Source of the DNA: Stropharia rugosoannulata
Lineage: Eukaryota > Basidiomycota > Agaricomycetes > Agaricales > Strophariaceae
Direction of reading: 5' to 3'
DNA: 64,000 nucleotides
Assembly (NCBI GenBank): GCA_028532985.1
Contig: JANCIK010000005.1
Span: 3,230,501 to 3,294,500 of the forward strand
Every line of letters starts with the position of its first letter. Position 1 is the first letter of the stretch. Below, one piece after another: positions 1-12,200 of this stretch. A program made the position numbers and the translations under genes. A model generated the notes under the pieces. It was not told the origin of the DNA, searched no databases, and saw only the letters and a program-made list of their open reading frames with translations.

Positions 1-586
1 AGCGCCAGTTACTGTCCCTACCTGCTAGTCCGAACCGAGCCAGTGAAGACAAGAGCGGTCAATCAACAAATTGAGACAAAAGATAATCTTGTCCGTATAT
101 ATCGATTTTTCAAATGCAAGTGGTCCTGCTTTAGTTTTGTAGCAGTCAAGTACGACATTGGTGATGATTTACTAGTGATTTTGAGGTCGATTCACAAGAG
201 AAAAGACTCCATTTGAGCAATTGTGGTGGTGGGATAAAGTAAAGAGGAAGACACCCAAAACAGGCAAGTCAAAAACTTGGAAACAACCGGCCTCGTGTTC
301 GTCTTCCATCATCAAAAACATCAGTCTTCAGGTGCGAAAGAAGTGTTAGGCGTAATTTATTCTCCCGACATAAAAATACTACTGGATGCCACATGTTTGA
401 AAGCTATGTAAAGACAGCGGGCCAGAACATCCGAAACATCATGTAGATTCTAGACTCAGCCTGAGGCCTGAGGCCTGAAGCTGACAGTTATGTAGACATG
501 AAGTAAAAAAGCAAGTGTCTGTACGAGCAAGAAAACCGTCCGTTCATTCAATATGCATTCAAGAACCAAGTTGTAGGCTGTATTTT
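1..586. other. intergenic, 3' flank of the small secreted protein gene
   Basis: No open frame with gene-like features was found on either strand. A short GC-rich direct repeat (tgaggcc units near 460-480) is present; the same motif recurs near 34,800. The rest is AT-rich and looks like the 3' flank of the minus-strand gene that ends at 587. Confidence 0.5.
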
Positions 587-1159
587 TCAAGCATCGATGG
601 TGATGGCAAATGATGTACTGCCTTCGAGCAGGACGGTGCTTCCATCAGTGCCGTTGGTGGGGTAAACCATATTCACAACGACATTATACGGCGCCCCAGC
701 GACAAATGAAGCGAAGGGAACCTTAGATTGATAATAAGTATGCATACTATTAGATAAGAGCTGAAATACTATATACCTGTGTAGTGAATGAATCCGTAGG
801 CTGGATAGTTCCAGGAATGAAGTCATAGGTGCGCCTAGCAAGGACGATAGGCTGCTCCTGTCCGTTATTGGAAGATGCTGGAACCTCCAGAGTGTAGTCG
901 AGGAATTGCGGCACGATACCAAAGTTCTCGATGGGGCAATTTAGGAAGAGCTGAATATTGATGTCCTATAATTCAAATCTATTACTAAAAACTTATGAAT
1001 ACAGTTAGAAATCTGACGTACATCCCCTGGGCTCAGCGTCACTGGGAAGGCATTGAGAGCGCCGAAGCGTGATGCTTGTGGACAGTTTCGGCTCTGAATA
1101 CTCGCGCATGCGGCGAGGCTGGCAGAGGCGAAGAGAAGGGCGGAGGTGAAGAACTTCAT
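587..1159 (-). CDS. small secreted protein of unknown function
   Basis: Three exons (1159-1022, 965-777, 721-587) join in frame to a 153-residue protein. Both introns have clean GT..AG ends (donors GTACGT and GTATAT). The N-terminus MKFFTSALLFASASLAACA is a classical signal peptide with a likely cut near residue 20. The mature part has few cysteines and a beta-rich look, with hydrophobic stretches such as FGALNAFPVTL and NINIQLFLNC, and ends in ITIDA. I do not recognise the family. Short secreted proteins of this sort are common among fungal cell-wall-associated or effector candidates, but nothing here shows which. The start is fixed because the signal peptide begins at the only suitable ATG. 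Confidence 0.75.
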
Positions 1160-2063
1160 TGTATTGAGATGAGTTTTAAGCTTCAGTTTTCGAGTCTTGT
1201 AAGGTGGAAGTGAGTGTAGATCCCAATGATAATATTGCAAGCTTCTTGCTGGTTTTATATGCTACTCAGATCGAATATTAACCGATACATTTTCTCCACC
1301 GAGTCCGAAATTCGTTAGCGGGGGTAAGTAAGTGCCGTAAATGTTGTCCATTAGCCGTACCAAATGTTGTGTATTAGCCAGTGGCACAACCCTCTGTCGA
1401 ATGCGCATCTTCTTCGGGCTGCTAGCGGCTGGCAGACGTGTATATCCGTAGTGTTCGAGAGTACGCAAAGTTCGGAGGTCGGATACGGGCTGCGTCCGGA
1501 AAGTATCTGGCGATGCTTCTCCGACAATATGGTACCTTTGACCTCTGATATTTGCTTGAATACACGCTTTCCTTTCAAGAGCTATTACCGGCATTCCGTA
1601 ACTCATTCAAGGCAGAGTTGAGCTCATACTCAGTACAAGATCAAGCGGCGTATGCTTATGCTGTGCGTGAGAGTCGTCTACCGCAAATGGTGTACACTGT
1701 ACTTACCAATCGTGATTTGTGCCGGCCGCAATTATTTCGCACGATGAAGTAATTTGAAGTAGGTTTCAAGGCGGATGGGGGGAATGGGGGGAAAGGAATA
1801 TACAGCGTCTTGCGCAAGTTTGATAGCATGTCTGTGAAAAATTTCCGAGGCGATTGTACGTCAAAAGGAAGTTTAGTTACCAAAGAATTCCATAGCACAT
1901 TTGTAGCACAAAAATATCACGAGAGGCACCAAAAATGACCTGAACATCAGTTCTGTATGTATCATCCATCAAAGTTGTGAGTCATTACAGACCTTCACTG
2001 GAATCACTATGTATCACATTGTGTTCCTTTTACCGCTCCATCTGCAGTTTAGAAGAAATACCC
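1160..2063. other. intergenic between divergent genes
   Basis: This stretch separates the minus-strand secreted-protein gene from the plus-strand BTB gene and so should hold both promoters. Overlapping open frames of 60-115 codons occur on both strands between 1262 and 1900, but none shows a recognisable motif, signal peptide or consistent splice structure. I regard them as chance frames or decayed sequence. Confidence 0.4.
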
Positions 2064-3204
2064 ATGTCAGATATAATGAGCTCGAACAGGATATACAACA
2101 TCATCAGAACCAGTAAAATCTGTAAGTGTCAGTAATATTTCTCCCAACTTGGACAATTCGGTGCTTATGCTTTCTGGACTGGTTCAATCTAGTCAACGCC
2201 TCTGATTCAGATGTCAGTATGAGGTCCTGTGACGGCATCCTATTCCGTCTCCACAGAAAGAATCTCGAAGCTGTAACAGGCGCCTTCCAGCTCTCCGGAT
2301 TACAGATAAATGATGAAATCGTGGATCTCTCAGAACCAGCAGCCGTTCTCGAAATCATGTTCCAATTTGTTTACCCACGGAGAAACCCCACGTTAGAGAA
2401 TGAGTCCTCTGAAGTTATTCTCGCGGTAGCGGAAGCAGTGGAAAAGTATGAAGTCTTTCCAGCTATGTTTACGTGCGAAATGCGCCTCCTGTAAGCAGTT
2501 TTTACCTTGCATTCCTGACAATTCAACTGACCAGAAAGGGAAGGGACGTAGTAGCCACGTACCCCATGCGTGTTATGCTTCATGGCTTACGACACGACTA
2601 CCCCAAACTAATTAATCAGAGTGCTCTAGCTATGTGCCGTCGGTCATCTGGAGATATGGTTGCAGAACTACCGCCTGAATACGTCCATCCATGGGTCAGT
2701 ATGTGCCTAAAAAAAATTATTTTACGTTATTGACTGGATAATATGAAAAGCTGAAATACCAAAAGGCTTGGAAGGCATTGTTTAGTGCGATAGATGATTC
2801 TGCTTATATGATTCTCGAATCAGACGCGGACAACTGCGGACTATACTACGTCAATGTAGACGGGCACGGTAAATATACGACCTAAATGTATATGTTGACA
2901 TTCTAACTTTCAGTCAGAAGATACCAGTACACCAAGTCAATATATCTGCAGGCGCTGTTATCAGTCACTCCTCTCATGGCGCAAGGAACTAGAGAGCAAA
3001 CTTACTGTTGAGGATCTTAAATCAGCTCTTGCATTTTTAGACCCGCCCCCGTACAACACCAATGACAGATTCTGCCGGAAATGTTCACCGAGATGCATAT
3101 ATATGACATACTGGGCACAAAAAATATCCAGATCCCTTGCTATGATTTCTCCATTCACTCACTACCTTTCTCAGTATACCAATGTCGCTACGACTACATA
3201 TTGA
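2064..3204 (+). CDS. BTB/POZ domain protein
   Basis: Five exons (2064-2121, 2193-2490, 2535-2694, 2751-2868, 2921-3204) give 305 residues in one frame. Residues ~25-120 form a BTB/POZ fold of the large Agaricomycete family: DSDVSMRSCDGILFRLHRK, then EIVDLSEPAAVLEIMFQFVYP and AEKYEVFPAM-like text. These proteins are protein-interaction modules with no known enzymatic role. The tail carries paired cysteines (ICRRCY, RFCRKC) and a conserved LTVEDLKSALAFLDPPP segment, also usual in the family. The last acceptor (AG before 2921) was chosen because it alone keeps the frame. The first exon, coding MSDIMSSNRIYNI, is the least certain part. Confidence 0.8.
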
Positions 3205-3720
3205 TTGAATGTCGAGTAGTAGTACTCTGAAACCTACCATAAGCTTGCTGCAGGATAGTCCAGTTTGTATCATAGTTCTTGAACTGATAAAAAACGATCA
3301 AGCTTGAGTAGACGGTAGAAGAAAGTCTTCTCTTGATGGGCTGTGGTACGGTGCTATATTCCAGGGATCATGTCGCATTCCCTCGCGCTTGCAGCAGACG
3401 TACTAAATAATATATTGACGACTCAGTGCGTGGCCACTGCGTTAATGCTCAAACACAAGTGTTTGTTACCGGAGCATAGGGGCGGAAGAAGATATCGGAA
3501 GAGCTCAATATATAATTCTGAATAGATGGCTTTTCCAATCCCAGCCAACTACTTTTGCGTATAATACTTCATTTTCCGTGCCACAAACTCGATCATGGAC
3601 ACTGACTTCCTGCCAGGCCGGGAAAGAAAGTGCGAACAAAACAAAGATTGATAATTAGAATCCATGCGTAGATTGTAATGATACAATGATCCTTCCTCGC
3701 TCTACCTCGGTAGAACCTTT
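3205..3720. other. intergenic between convergent genes
   Basis: This is the 3' flank shared by the BTB gene (+) and ERV41 (-). A 60-codon frame at 3343-3525 has no recognisable content. Nothing else is seen. Confidence 0.5.
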
Positions 3721-5889
3721 TCAATCATCTTTCTTCGCGAGCCTCTTTGGCGGGGGTACCGCCATCTGGAACCCCGCAGATGCCGGCGCAGGCGAAGGAG
3801 GGAACGCGGCATAGCCCACACCAGGTGTGGGAGGCGCATTCCCACCAAGTAGTGGGGACGCAGGCGGGAGGCCCAGGTCACTCAGCACAGGTGAAGGCGT
3901 GTACGCGCCACCGCCATTCGTGTGTCCATTTCCGTAAGCGCTTACGCCGTTTCCATTCCCATGCCCATTGGTTCCCGCAGTCCCCTGCGACGCTGAGCGC
4001 ATAGGCCCAAACGACGACGAAGCCGGCGTCCGTGGAGGCGGGGCACCTAAACCTCCCGAAACAGACCTTGCGCCTGGAGTGGGTGGGGGACCGAAGTTCC
4101 CTAAAGCAGGACTACCAGGGAGAGAGGCTTGCGCGCTATAAGGTGACATCCCAGCAGGTGTAGCCGGTGAGCCTAGATAAGACGCGTATGGGCTACCTGG
4201 AGCCGGGCTACCAGGTACACCTTCCATCGTCCACCCACTTCCCTGTGGCACAAGGCGCCCACTCTTCGGCCTGGATCTCAGCTCCGCACCAGACCACTTT
4301 CCTCTGAGGCCGATACGCACCCCGGACGCCTCAGCAGCGACGATACCTTGCGCGTCGTCTGCACCTGTGACCACTTCAACTGCGCGCGTCGTAATGCGGA
4401 TCGCGTATCCCATGCACACAAAAACGCCACCAACAACACCGACGAGACGGATGAGAAGCTGTAGGAACGTGGTTGTTCGCTGATAGAGCGTTATGCTGAG
4501 AGGATCGAGGTCGAATTTAAAGAAAATGCCGGGCGTGCCACGATCGTGCTCAACCTCACGAGTGTAGTGGGTAACAGCGTATTGATGTGTGTGAAGAGGT
4601 GCCGAGCGGGGGGCGATGTAGGTGGTTGGGACGACATGCAAGAAGTATGTGTATGATATGAAGTCTGTAGAGAGTCAGTCTTTAACTTGTCAAAGTACAA
4701 AAAATACATACGCTTGTCTGTTGATTCGAATGAGTTATCTAGAGGTTGTACAATGTCGGGGAAGTGTGGGCCGAACGAAAACTCGGTTATGATATGGGAT
4801 AAATTCATCTCTGGACATGACGATGTTACATTAAACTCTTAGCATGAACAAATGATTACTTACGGTTATGGTCCACATGCTGGTAACTTGAATATCCGTG
4901 TCCAAGGGTAGTAATATGCAGGTTGGCAGTAACACGCTTCACAGCCAGAGTACCAGTGATACGGCAAGCGCTAGCGGCACCCGTGTACTTATATGTAGGC
5001 TTGAAGAGATCGTCGCTTTTGCGGGAAAATAGCCATGAAAGTACACCTCGCGACTTGCGTGATTGAGCGACGGCCTGTCTGGCCGAAAGCATTTCAGAGT
5101 GCTCCCTGAAATTAATCAGTCCCTCCGCTGATATATTATGAGCAGGGAACGTACTTTAGTGCAGTAGCCTGACCAACATCGAAGAAAGTTCCGTCTCGTC
5201 GGAATCCGCCTGTCAGGAAAAGCCTATCCCCCATCGCATCCCGAAGATCAACACTGAGGACTGTTGTACAAGTCAGTAAGCGGTATAAGCATATATTTAC
5301 AGTTTATTCCGCGGTTTGCTTGAATATGCGGTGGTAACACAGGATGCATCCAAGTCAACGCATGACCTACATGACCTGAGCATCCGCATACAGCGTGCAA
5401 GTGCTGTAAGACCTCTAGCGTTGAAAGCTGGCGCTATGGGATGCTCCGGAAACACATATAGTCAACGCGACCTCGTTCAATGCAATGAACAAATGCATAT
5501 TGCGCCCACGCTGAATACCTATATTCAAGCGGCTTCGCTTCCAACTGTCCTCCACAGCCAACATCCGCAGCATCCAAAGGTAGAGATGATTACTCACATC
5601 CACACGGCATAGCAACAACCATGTCCAGGTTGATGTTAAGATATGGGTCCTTATTCATGTCCACGCTGAACTCATAGTCCGGCCAGCCCCAAATGTACTC
5701 GCCGATGTCGTTAAGTACCAGTAAAAGCGCCAGGAGTGCAACGAAGAGTGTCATGAACCCGCGAGATTCTGAACGAGCTTTGTACGTGGAGGGTATCTTG
5801 GGGAACGCATCGAGCTTGGCGAGCGGGGCGACAGAGTCGAGTTTGTCGAGCAGCGAGTGCTCACTGACAGTGGCCATGGTAGTGCTCAT
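3721..5889 (-). CDS. ERV41: ER-Golgi cargo receptor Erv41 (ERGIC2 homologue)
   Basis: Five exons (5889-5598, 5260-5155, 5105-4864, 4810-4712, 4664-3721) encode 560 residues. Erv41 is a COPII/COPI vesicle membrane protein that works with Erv46 to retrieve ER residents. The conserved start LAKLDAFPKIPSTYKARSES is followed by a first membrane helix (FMTLFVALLALLLVLNDI), the luminal VVAMPCGFLSVDLRDAMGDR segment, a luminal domain, HFISYTYFLHVVPTTYI, and a second helix (LLIRLVGVVGGVFVCMGYAI). The cytosolic tail of about 200 residues is rich in Pro, Ser, Ala and Gly and longer than in yeast. It ends KKDD, which fits the KKXX dilysine retrieval signal. Intron 1 is 337 nt, long for this locus. Confidence 0.92.
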
Positions 5890-6780
5890 ACAATGGCAGA
5901 GTCAGGATGAGCCTGGGCGGCGCAGAACGAGGAGAGCCGGGACAGCAGAGATGTATGGAGTGTTGTCACCTGTAATCTATATAAAAAGAAGCACTACACC
6001 GGCGTCGACGTGTCCTTCGCCGCGTGACGACAACATTAACTCCGAAGTTTACCAGGACCCCGCCAGCACCCCACTTCGCTGGCCCTGCCCCCAGGTAAGT
6101 TATTCCACAAAAGCGTACATTATCCCAGCAATACTTCATCAAATATACAATTAGACTATAGCTGAGTAGCACCTGAACCAAGAAATATAAAACGAAAACC
6201 GTTACGAATAAAGCACTGGTATTCAACTTTTCAATCATAGGTCTACAATAGCTCAATATCAGGTCAACATCATCAAGGCAGCATCCATTTTATTGTTTGC
6301 TAACTTGAACAGAGGATAGCGAGGTTAATGACGATGAATCAGCCAATCACACTTGAAGCATTTGAACAAACTTTCAAAGTTCCAACACTGGTCCGAAAAC
6401 CATTTTTGGCAGCTTAAAAGCGATTTAGGTGAGAGGGAAGACGTGATACAAGACTAGCGCGACAGATGACCGGTGAGAGACAATGGGTTGGCCAGCCTCG
6501 TCACTAGTTAAATCTGAACAAAAGACTGGAAGGCAATAATGATGGTTTTGTCCAGAACAGCGACGTTAGAGAGTTGGAAAGTTGGGCGCGACGCATAAGG
6601 GATATTCTGCTACTATCAGTAAATGTTGGCTACGCCAGACGCGAAAAGGATAGCAAGTCGGGCAAATTACGGGTCCCATAATATATTTTATGACATAGCC
6701 TACAACGAGAAATCAGCAAGCGTGAAAACTGGAAAGCGCATATACCCACCTTAATCACACTGCCTCCGACAGCAATGTAC
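5890..6780. other. intergenic between ERV41 and the uL30m gene
   Basis: It contains the ERV41 promoter side and the 3' flank of the mitoribosomal gene. Open frames at 5966-6256 (minus) and into 6154 (plus) show no known motif and overlap ERV41's 5' end. Nothing else is seen. Confidence 0.45.
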
Positions 6781-7215
6781 TTAAACACCCATAAACGACC
6801 CCCGCCGTGTCCCGACAACCTTGTATCCTCGCGTTGCTGCACGCGCCCGACGCTGCTGCCCGGGAGTCATCACCTCATGTGTCGCAACATTCTCGACCTC
6901 GACTAGCTCCTTCACGCGCAGAATCTTACCCGCGACCTCGGGCCCATGAGGGTGATATACGGTCTGGTGGCGGCGGTGGAAGCCCAGTGCGAGGAGGGTG
7001 CCCTTGATCTTGTCGCCCATAGAGATACCTGAGCGGCGCAGCGTGATTTTAAAATGTGTTTTTGGAGGTGGGCCGTGTAGAGTTGGCTCGGCGGACAGGG
7101 ATGGCTCTATTGAGGAAGTGGAGGGTGTAGGCGTGGTGGTAGTGGTGAGCAGGCGGGCGGTCGGACGCGGCACCGCTGCGCGCAGCATGCAGCGCGAGAA
7201 AAGGGTAGCACTCAT
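6781..7215 (-). CDS. MRPL33: mitochondrial large-subunit ribosomal protein uL30m
   Basis: An intact 144-residue frame without introns. The N-terminus (MSATLFSRCMLRAAVPRP.. with Arg, Ser and Thr and no acids up to ~residue 35) reads as a mitochondrial presequence. Residues ~52-115 are the L30 fold: FKITLRRSGISMGDKIKGTL, then LGFHRRHQTVYHP and KILRVKELVEVENV, matching bacterial L30 and yeast Mrpl33. The protein belongs to the mitoribosome large subunit. The tail (RRARAATRGYKVVGTRRGSF) is a short basic fungal extension. It lies on the same strand as SDH3 but about 690 bp away, so independent transcription is expected. Confidence 0.88.
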   Translation of the reverse strand: MSATLFSRCMLRAAVPRPTARLLTTTTTPTPSTSSIEPSLSAEPTLHGPPPKTHFKITLRRSGISMGDKIKGTLLALGFHRRHQTVYHPHGPEVAGKILRVKELVEVENVATHEVMTPGQQRRARAATRGYKVVGTRRGSFMGV

Positions 7216-7908
7216 AGGGTCAGCTCTGAGAAGACTTATAAGAGCATGGAAAAGAAAGTAAGCGCAACGTCTTACCGGAAGAGTAACCGTCGCTTGGGTT
7301 GAGGAGAGTATGGAGTTCGACGCAAGGTCGACGTCCGAGGAAGCAGGCCCGGCAATTGAGAAATAATGTTTGGCTTATCCAGCGATGGCTTTGTATCCAA
7401 ACAACCGCCACATGCCGTTGTTGTCAGGACCCCGAAAGCACTGAGCAGGCGGTTACTACTACAGAAATCTAAAACAACTTTCTATGTATATTTTCTTTCG
7501 TAAATCATGCCCTAGTAGAGCCAGAGACGTCTGACTCCTTTAAATATTCAGATTTACTTTACAAAGAGACTAGAGTCTAGGCTACAGGCGCAAAGTATCA
7601 CCGTTTGCAACGCTCGGATACTTGCTGTCGGATGGCAAACAAATAAGACATTCAACGCTAAGGCCAGGAAATACTCAGCAGTAAAGACACTTAGTTAGGC
7701 CTTTAAAATGCATCACCAAGATAACGCTCGAGTGAGTGCCCAACACCGCAAAGTTAGAAGTGAATGTTTGAAGGGACTAGACGTATGGACTAGTCGCTGA
7801 GTCGAGGCAAGGGAAGAAGCCAGACTTGGTCGTACAGAACGCTTCAATATTCGGAGAAGCAGATCCTGGATATTAAGTTTATGCGCATTTACAATTCTAC
7901 ACCACAAT
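7216..7908. other. intergenic between uL30m and SDH3
   Basis: It holds the uL30m promoter (near 7220-7400) and the SDH3 3' flank. Short minus-strand frames at 7220-7411 and 7713-7907 have no recognisable content. Confidence 0.45.
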
Positions 7909-8801
7909 CTACTTCATAAGAACAAGACCGACAGTCGACGCAGCAGTAGCCGCGAGGACAGCATAGCCAGTGTTGTAGCAACCTTTCACAGTCATGACTA
8001 TCAGGATAATCGTCAGAATATATTTCCATCTTCAAAGGAACGTAAACAGTTACATTTTGTGAGATCCCAACCCAGATGGCGGATGCCATTCAGCGAGTGG
8101 AACGCAAACGGCGCCGCAAGGATAGTCTTTCCTGCGTACTTAACGCCCTCAGGAAGACCAGCTACGAGTTCGACGACGTGCGTGCTGTCGAAGGTCGTGG
8201 GTGCGATGAGATAGGCAATCGAGAATCCGTATAGCACTATTTCGCAAGCAAGACAGTAGGAGGATTAGATAGAGATACATATGCTAAGCCTAGAACACGG
8301 TACGCACAGACACTGAGGCCGACACCAGTCACACGGTTAGCGATGGAAGCGAGCCAGGTGAGCTGGGGTTGGTAGATCGTGAAATGCGGGGTGCTGGGGC
8401 GCTTGATGCGCTGAGAGTTGAGGATGCCTTCGCTCGCAGAGGCCGGCATTGACTTAATCTGAACAAATCTACGACATTCGAAAAAAAATAGGCTTAGGAT
8501 TTGATACACCGAACGAAATGTATGAGCCCGACGCTGCCCGCGGGGTAACAGACAGGTTCCGTCGGACACAACAGGAAATCCAGGACTCACCGCTTGCCAA
8601 CAGCATTACGCATCACAGCCTGGTTGCGCACTAAAGATTCCGCCCACAAAATCGTTAGCTCGCCTCGCACCATACATCGCTAGAACCTGCACTCGCGCAG
8701 GCGCCTTGGCGGGGCCCATGAAATCCGTACGCACCAGCATTGCTTGTGAACGCCGCTTTGCGCAGAGCCGAGCCCAGACCCAGGGCGCGTGTCGACAGCA
8801 T
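7909..8801 (-). CDS. SDH3: succinate dehydrogenase cytochrome b subunit, mitochondrial
   Basis: The spliced product is 174 residues. It starts with a basic presequence (MLSTRALGLGSALRKAAF). The core is typical of the complex II membrane anchor SdhC: RIKRPSTPHFTIYQPQLTW, SIANRVTG, LLYGFSIAYLIAP, VVELVAGLPEGVKYAGK, then HSLNGIRHLGWD, which carries the haem-ligand histidine region, and a final helix ending VGLVLMK. Three membrane helices are visible. The intron after GLSV uses donor GTGCGT; this is the only choice that keeps the frame and restores the family's LLYGF. The second exon is small (VRNQAVMRNAVGK). Complex II couples succinate oxidation to ubiquinone reduction in the inner membrane. 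Confidence 0.92.
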
Positions 8802-9272
8802 CTTATATCAATTCGTGTTCGTTGCTTGTTCGGTGCGAGGGTACGAGGGTGCGGTGCAGACGGTGAGCGAGGGTTGAAGGGAGGTGGAAGCAATCAAACT
8901 CCGCCCCTTGTAATCCCGGGGCCGGCTCGCGATAGATTCACGTGATTGTCTTACTGTGGCATGCCGAGCCCGGCTGGCCGCGGCGAATCATGGCACCTGA
9001 ATTATGTGTTGGCCCTGTTGGACGTCTAATTTGGTCTAACGCCACTCAAGCACCGACGAAAACAATTTGTTAAAGGCATCCCCCGGCCCCGGAGACAGAG
9101 GAATTCGTTGTGAGATCGGCTGGGGAGGTGGCCAGCGCAACTGTCCATCCAGCCTAAGAAGCAAGTCAACCATGACGAGTATTTACAACCGCTAGCGATT
9201 CTACAATAATTACACAAGTGAAATAAAGTCCAATTAAACGCATATTAGGACCCTTATACGGGATGATATCTA
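8802..9272. other. intergenic between SDH3 and the TBC gene
   Basis: The SDH3 promoter side (8802-8950) is GC-rich; the remainder is the 3' flank of the TBC gene. No gene-like frame is seen. Confidence 0.5.
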
Positions 9273-12200
9273 TCAAAATGCAACGAGCTGTTGCAATGCA
9301 GCTACATGTGCTCTATGCCTGTTCAGAATTTGTGTGTGCACTAAGGAACTTCGCAGATCCGCTTCCAACTAATTGAAAGTCAGCGTAAGAGACGCAGTCA
9401 AAATAAACGAGATTGCACCGTACCTGAAGGACTTTGTCCGCCTCCCACATCCTGGTCGGAAGGTTCTCGAGGGCAACATATACAGCGGGAATCGACTCGC
9501 ACCGCAGAAGCTCCGCTTCGTTGTTACGCAAAATACCCAGCGCAACGCGGAATAATACATCCAGCCCATCTACCAAAAAAACATCCCAAACCCTGAACAA
9601 AGTCTACACGCAGTGAACCACTTGTGAATAAATGGAATATAAATAAGAAACTGTTACACACCTCGACGGGGAGACAATCGGTAAAAAGCGAGAGAAACCA
9701 CGAGAAGCAGATAGCTGCAAGATCCACACCGAGGTCGGTGAGATGTGCATGCAATTTCGGCGTCAGTTCTTGTACAAAGTCAAGGAGGACAAGTGGACAC
9801 GCCCGAGATGGCAGTAGGGAAGGGGAAAAGAAATCCTCTGGAAGGATTCGTTCGACAATGGCTGCCAGCATCCAGAATGCATCCTCTTCGTCGGCGTGAA
9901 CAAGGAGTAAAGTCGAAGTAATGAGGTTCATCCCCTGGCAATACCCAACGCTCGGATTTCGCCTAGCATATCATTTAGATAAGCCAGCATATATGCGCTA
10001 AAAAGAACCCACCTGCTGTATGCCAGTAAAACCCGCCGTAGCTTGTCCACCCCTGCCCCGTCTCCTCCAAAGAATATATTCAGCGGCATAGTCCTTCCGA
10101 CATCCTTCTCGATCTCTGCAGATACTCCATCGTGCCCTTCTTCCTGAGCAAGTAGGTCCTGAAAAACCCCGGGCTCACGCATCTCTAGTGCACCGCTAGA
10201 CTCGAGCCATACCTTAGCGCGATACACTAGGGGGATTCCACTCCTCACCAGGCGCTCAAATTCCCTGCGTTCGCTACTGTTCGTCGACAAGCCAAGCTGC
10301 GCAAATCCAATTAACCCTTCAGTGTGCGACAACTCATCGTCTTCGCCTCCTCCAATAGAGTTACCGAAACCTAAGATTGCCGCCGCACGGCTGCCACTTG
10401 CGCCTGAGGGCGGTTGGGTCGTGTTCGAGCTACCGGGTTTGAGGGGCTTGACGCGGCTGCGCTGCTTAACGAATGCATCCCATTCCTTGCGTTGCACCGA
10501 CTGTTGCGCGTCGTGGATTTCTGTAAGCTGATTGAGCAAGCGCCTAACGGTGTTTGCGCAAGCATGGCGTGGCGTGTTGGATGTGACTGCGAGGACAGAT
10601 GCAGGAGACAGAACTAGAAGGGTCGAGCCGGGAGTGATAGTAGACGAACGCTTACGGCTCTTGCCGCTTTTGGAGGAAGACCTGCTTTTGGCGCCTAACG
10701 AGAGTGTGTCTGCATCGCCCGAAGATTCAGGAACCGGCTGGCCTTGCACAGGAACGTCGAGCTCTCCGCTACATGAACAGGATTCTTTGACTATCTCAAT
10801 CTTTGCTGGTGGACCGCTAACATCCTCGTCTTCGTCAGGCCAACTATTGTTCTCTTCACGATCTGCAATCTTGACACCCGTGAGACATGCTGGAGCACTG
10901 TTTCCGCATTCTTTGGCGCGGATAAGCAAAAGAACGTCGTACTGTGATACGTCATACATAAATCCATAACGGTCGGTGAGGGGTCTCTTGTCCTTGTTGC
11001 CATGATAAATAGTGAGCTTTGAGGCAGATTGAGGGAGTGGTATCATGAACCGAAAATCGCGCGACGTCAGCGGAGTATACGTCCGAGAGAGATATTGTGT
11101 AGGAGGCTTGGCGGTTGCTGGGATTATGGATTCCAGAGGGACTGACAGGGCCTTGCGGTTGGTAGAGGCGGCATTGGTAGCTTGCGTATTCATAGCAGGC
11201 GGTCGTGGTGAATTGGATGACGCAGCAGAGTCGTGGTTGTTAACAGGCCCCGCTCGGTCTAGGATAGTAGATGATCGCCTGGATTGAGGGTTCATAAAAG
11301 ATCCAAATAATGGGGTGGAGAACGGCGACGCGACTTGCATCATGCTCTTCGCTCTGTTATTACGTGACTTGCTTTGTTTAGGTACCTCGACTCCTTGTGC
11401 ATGTAACGCGCGGTTGAGAGTCGATGCAGCATCTGCGGACCCTCTCTGTGGCATGATATGCCCTAATGCACCAGCGCGTTCACCAAATTCCGACGGCGGC
11501 TCCCCTCTCTGATCTTTGCGCTCCCTTGGGCGGTCGTGAAATGTGACACCTTGGTCGCGAGCATTTTTTACAAGCTCCATTGCCAGTCTGGCCACCAGTG
11601 GTCCAGTGTCATGTCCTCGATCGGAGAGAATGCTGTGTGGATCAGAGCTCATCACACGCGTGGCATTGGCAATGGCACGCAAAGTAGCACCCTGTGTTAT
11701 AGCAACTGGCGTGTCCTGGCTAGGGCTCAACGAAGATGCTTTGGTAGATATTCCTTGGGAAGAAGACAACATATTGTCGAAGACAGTTGAAATAAGCGGC
11801 GCTGCAGGCGATGGCGCAAATGATGGAATTGCAGGCGACGAAACAGCAGAGATAGCAGCGGATCCCAAGTTCGTCGTATGAGATGAAATACCAGACTTGC
11901 CAGACTTGATTGAAAGAGCATCTGATGGAGGTGTAGCATCGTCCACAACGATGGAATGCTGCTTGCCATCGGAAGATACTGACGAGGGGTTCAAAATGGA
12001 TATTCCCAGAGTCCCAAATACACTCTTCGCTGTTCGTCGTCGACCTGACGATTTCACTGTAACGGGCGCATTTTGGGAAGCCGTAGGAGGATCTTTGTTA
12101 GGAGCTATACGATCGCCCTTTCCTTTACTCCACCACGTCCCCATCCAGTCGCCTATTGAGGGTTTCTCCTGACGTACTTTATGAGAGGTGATCGTTATTT

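Noticed and set aside
9624..11881. Plus-strand frames up to 145 codons across the TBC gene
   Set aside because: Shadows of the long minus-strand exon, which has the IxxDxxR and YCQG motifs.
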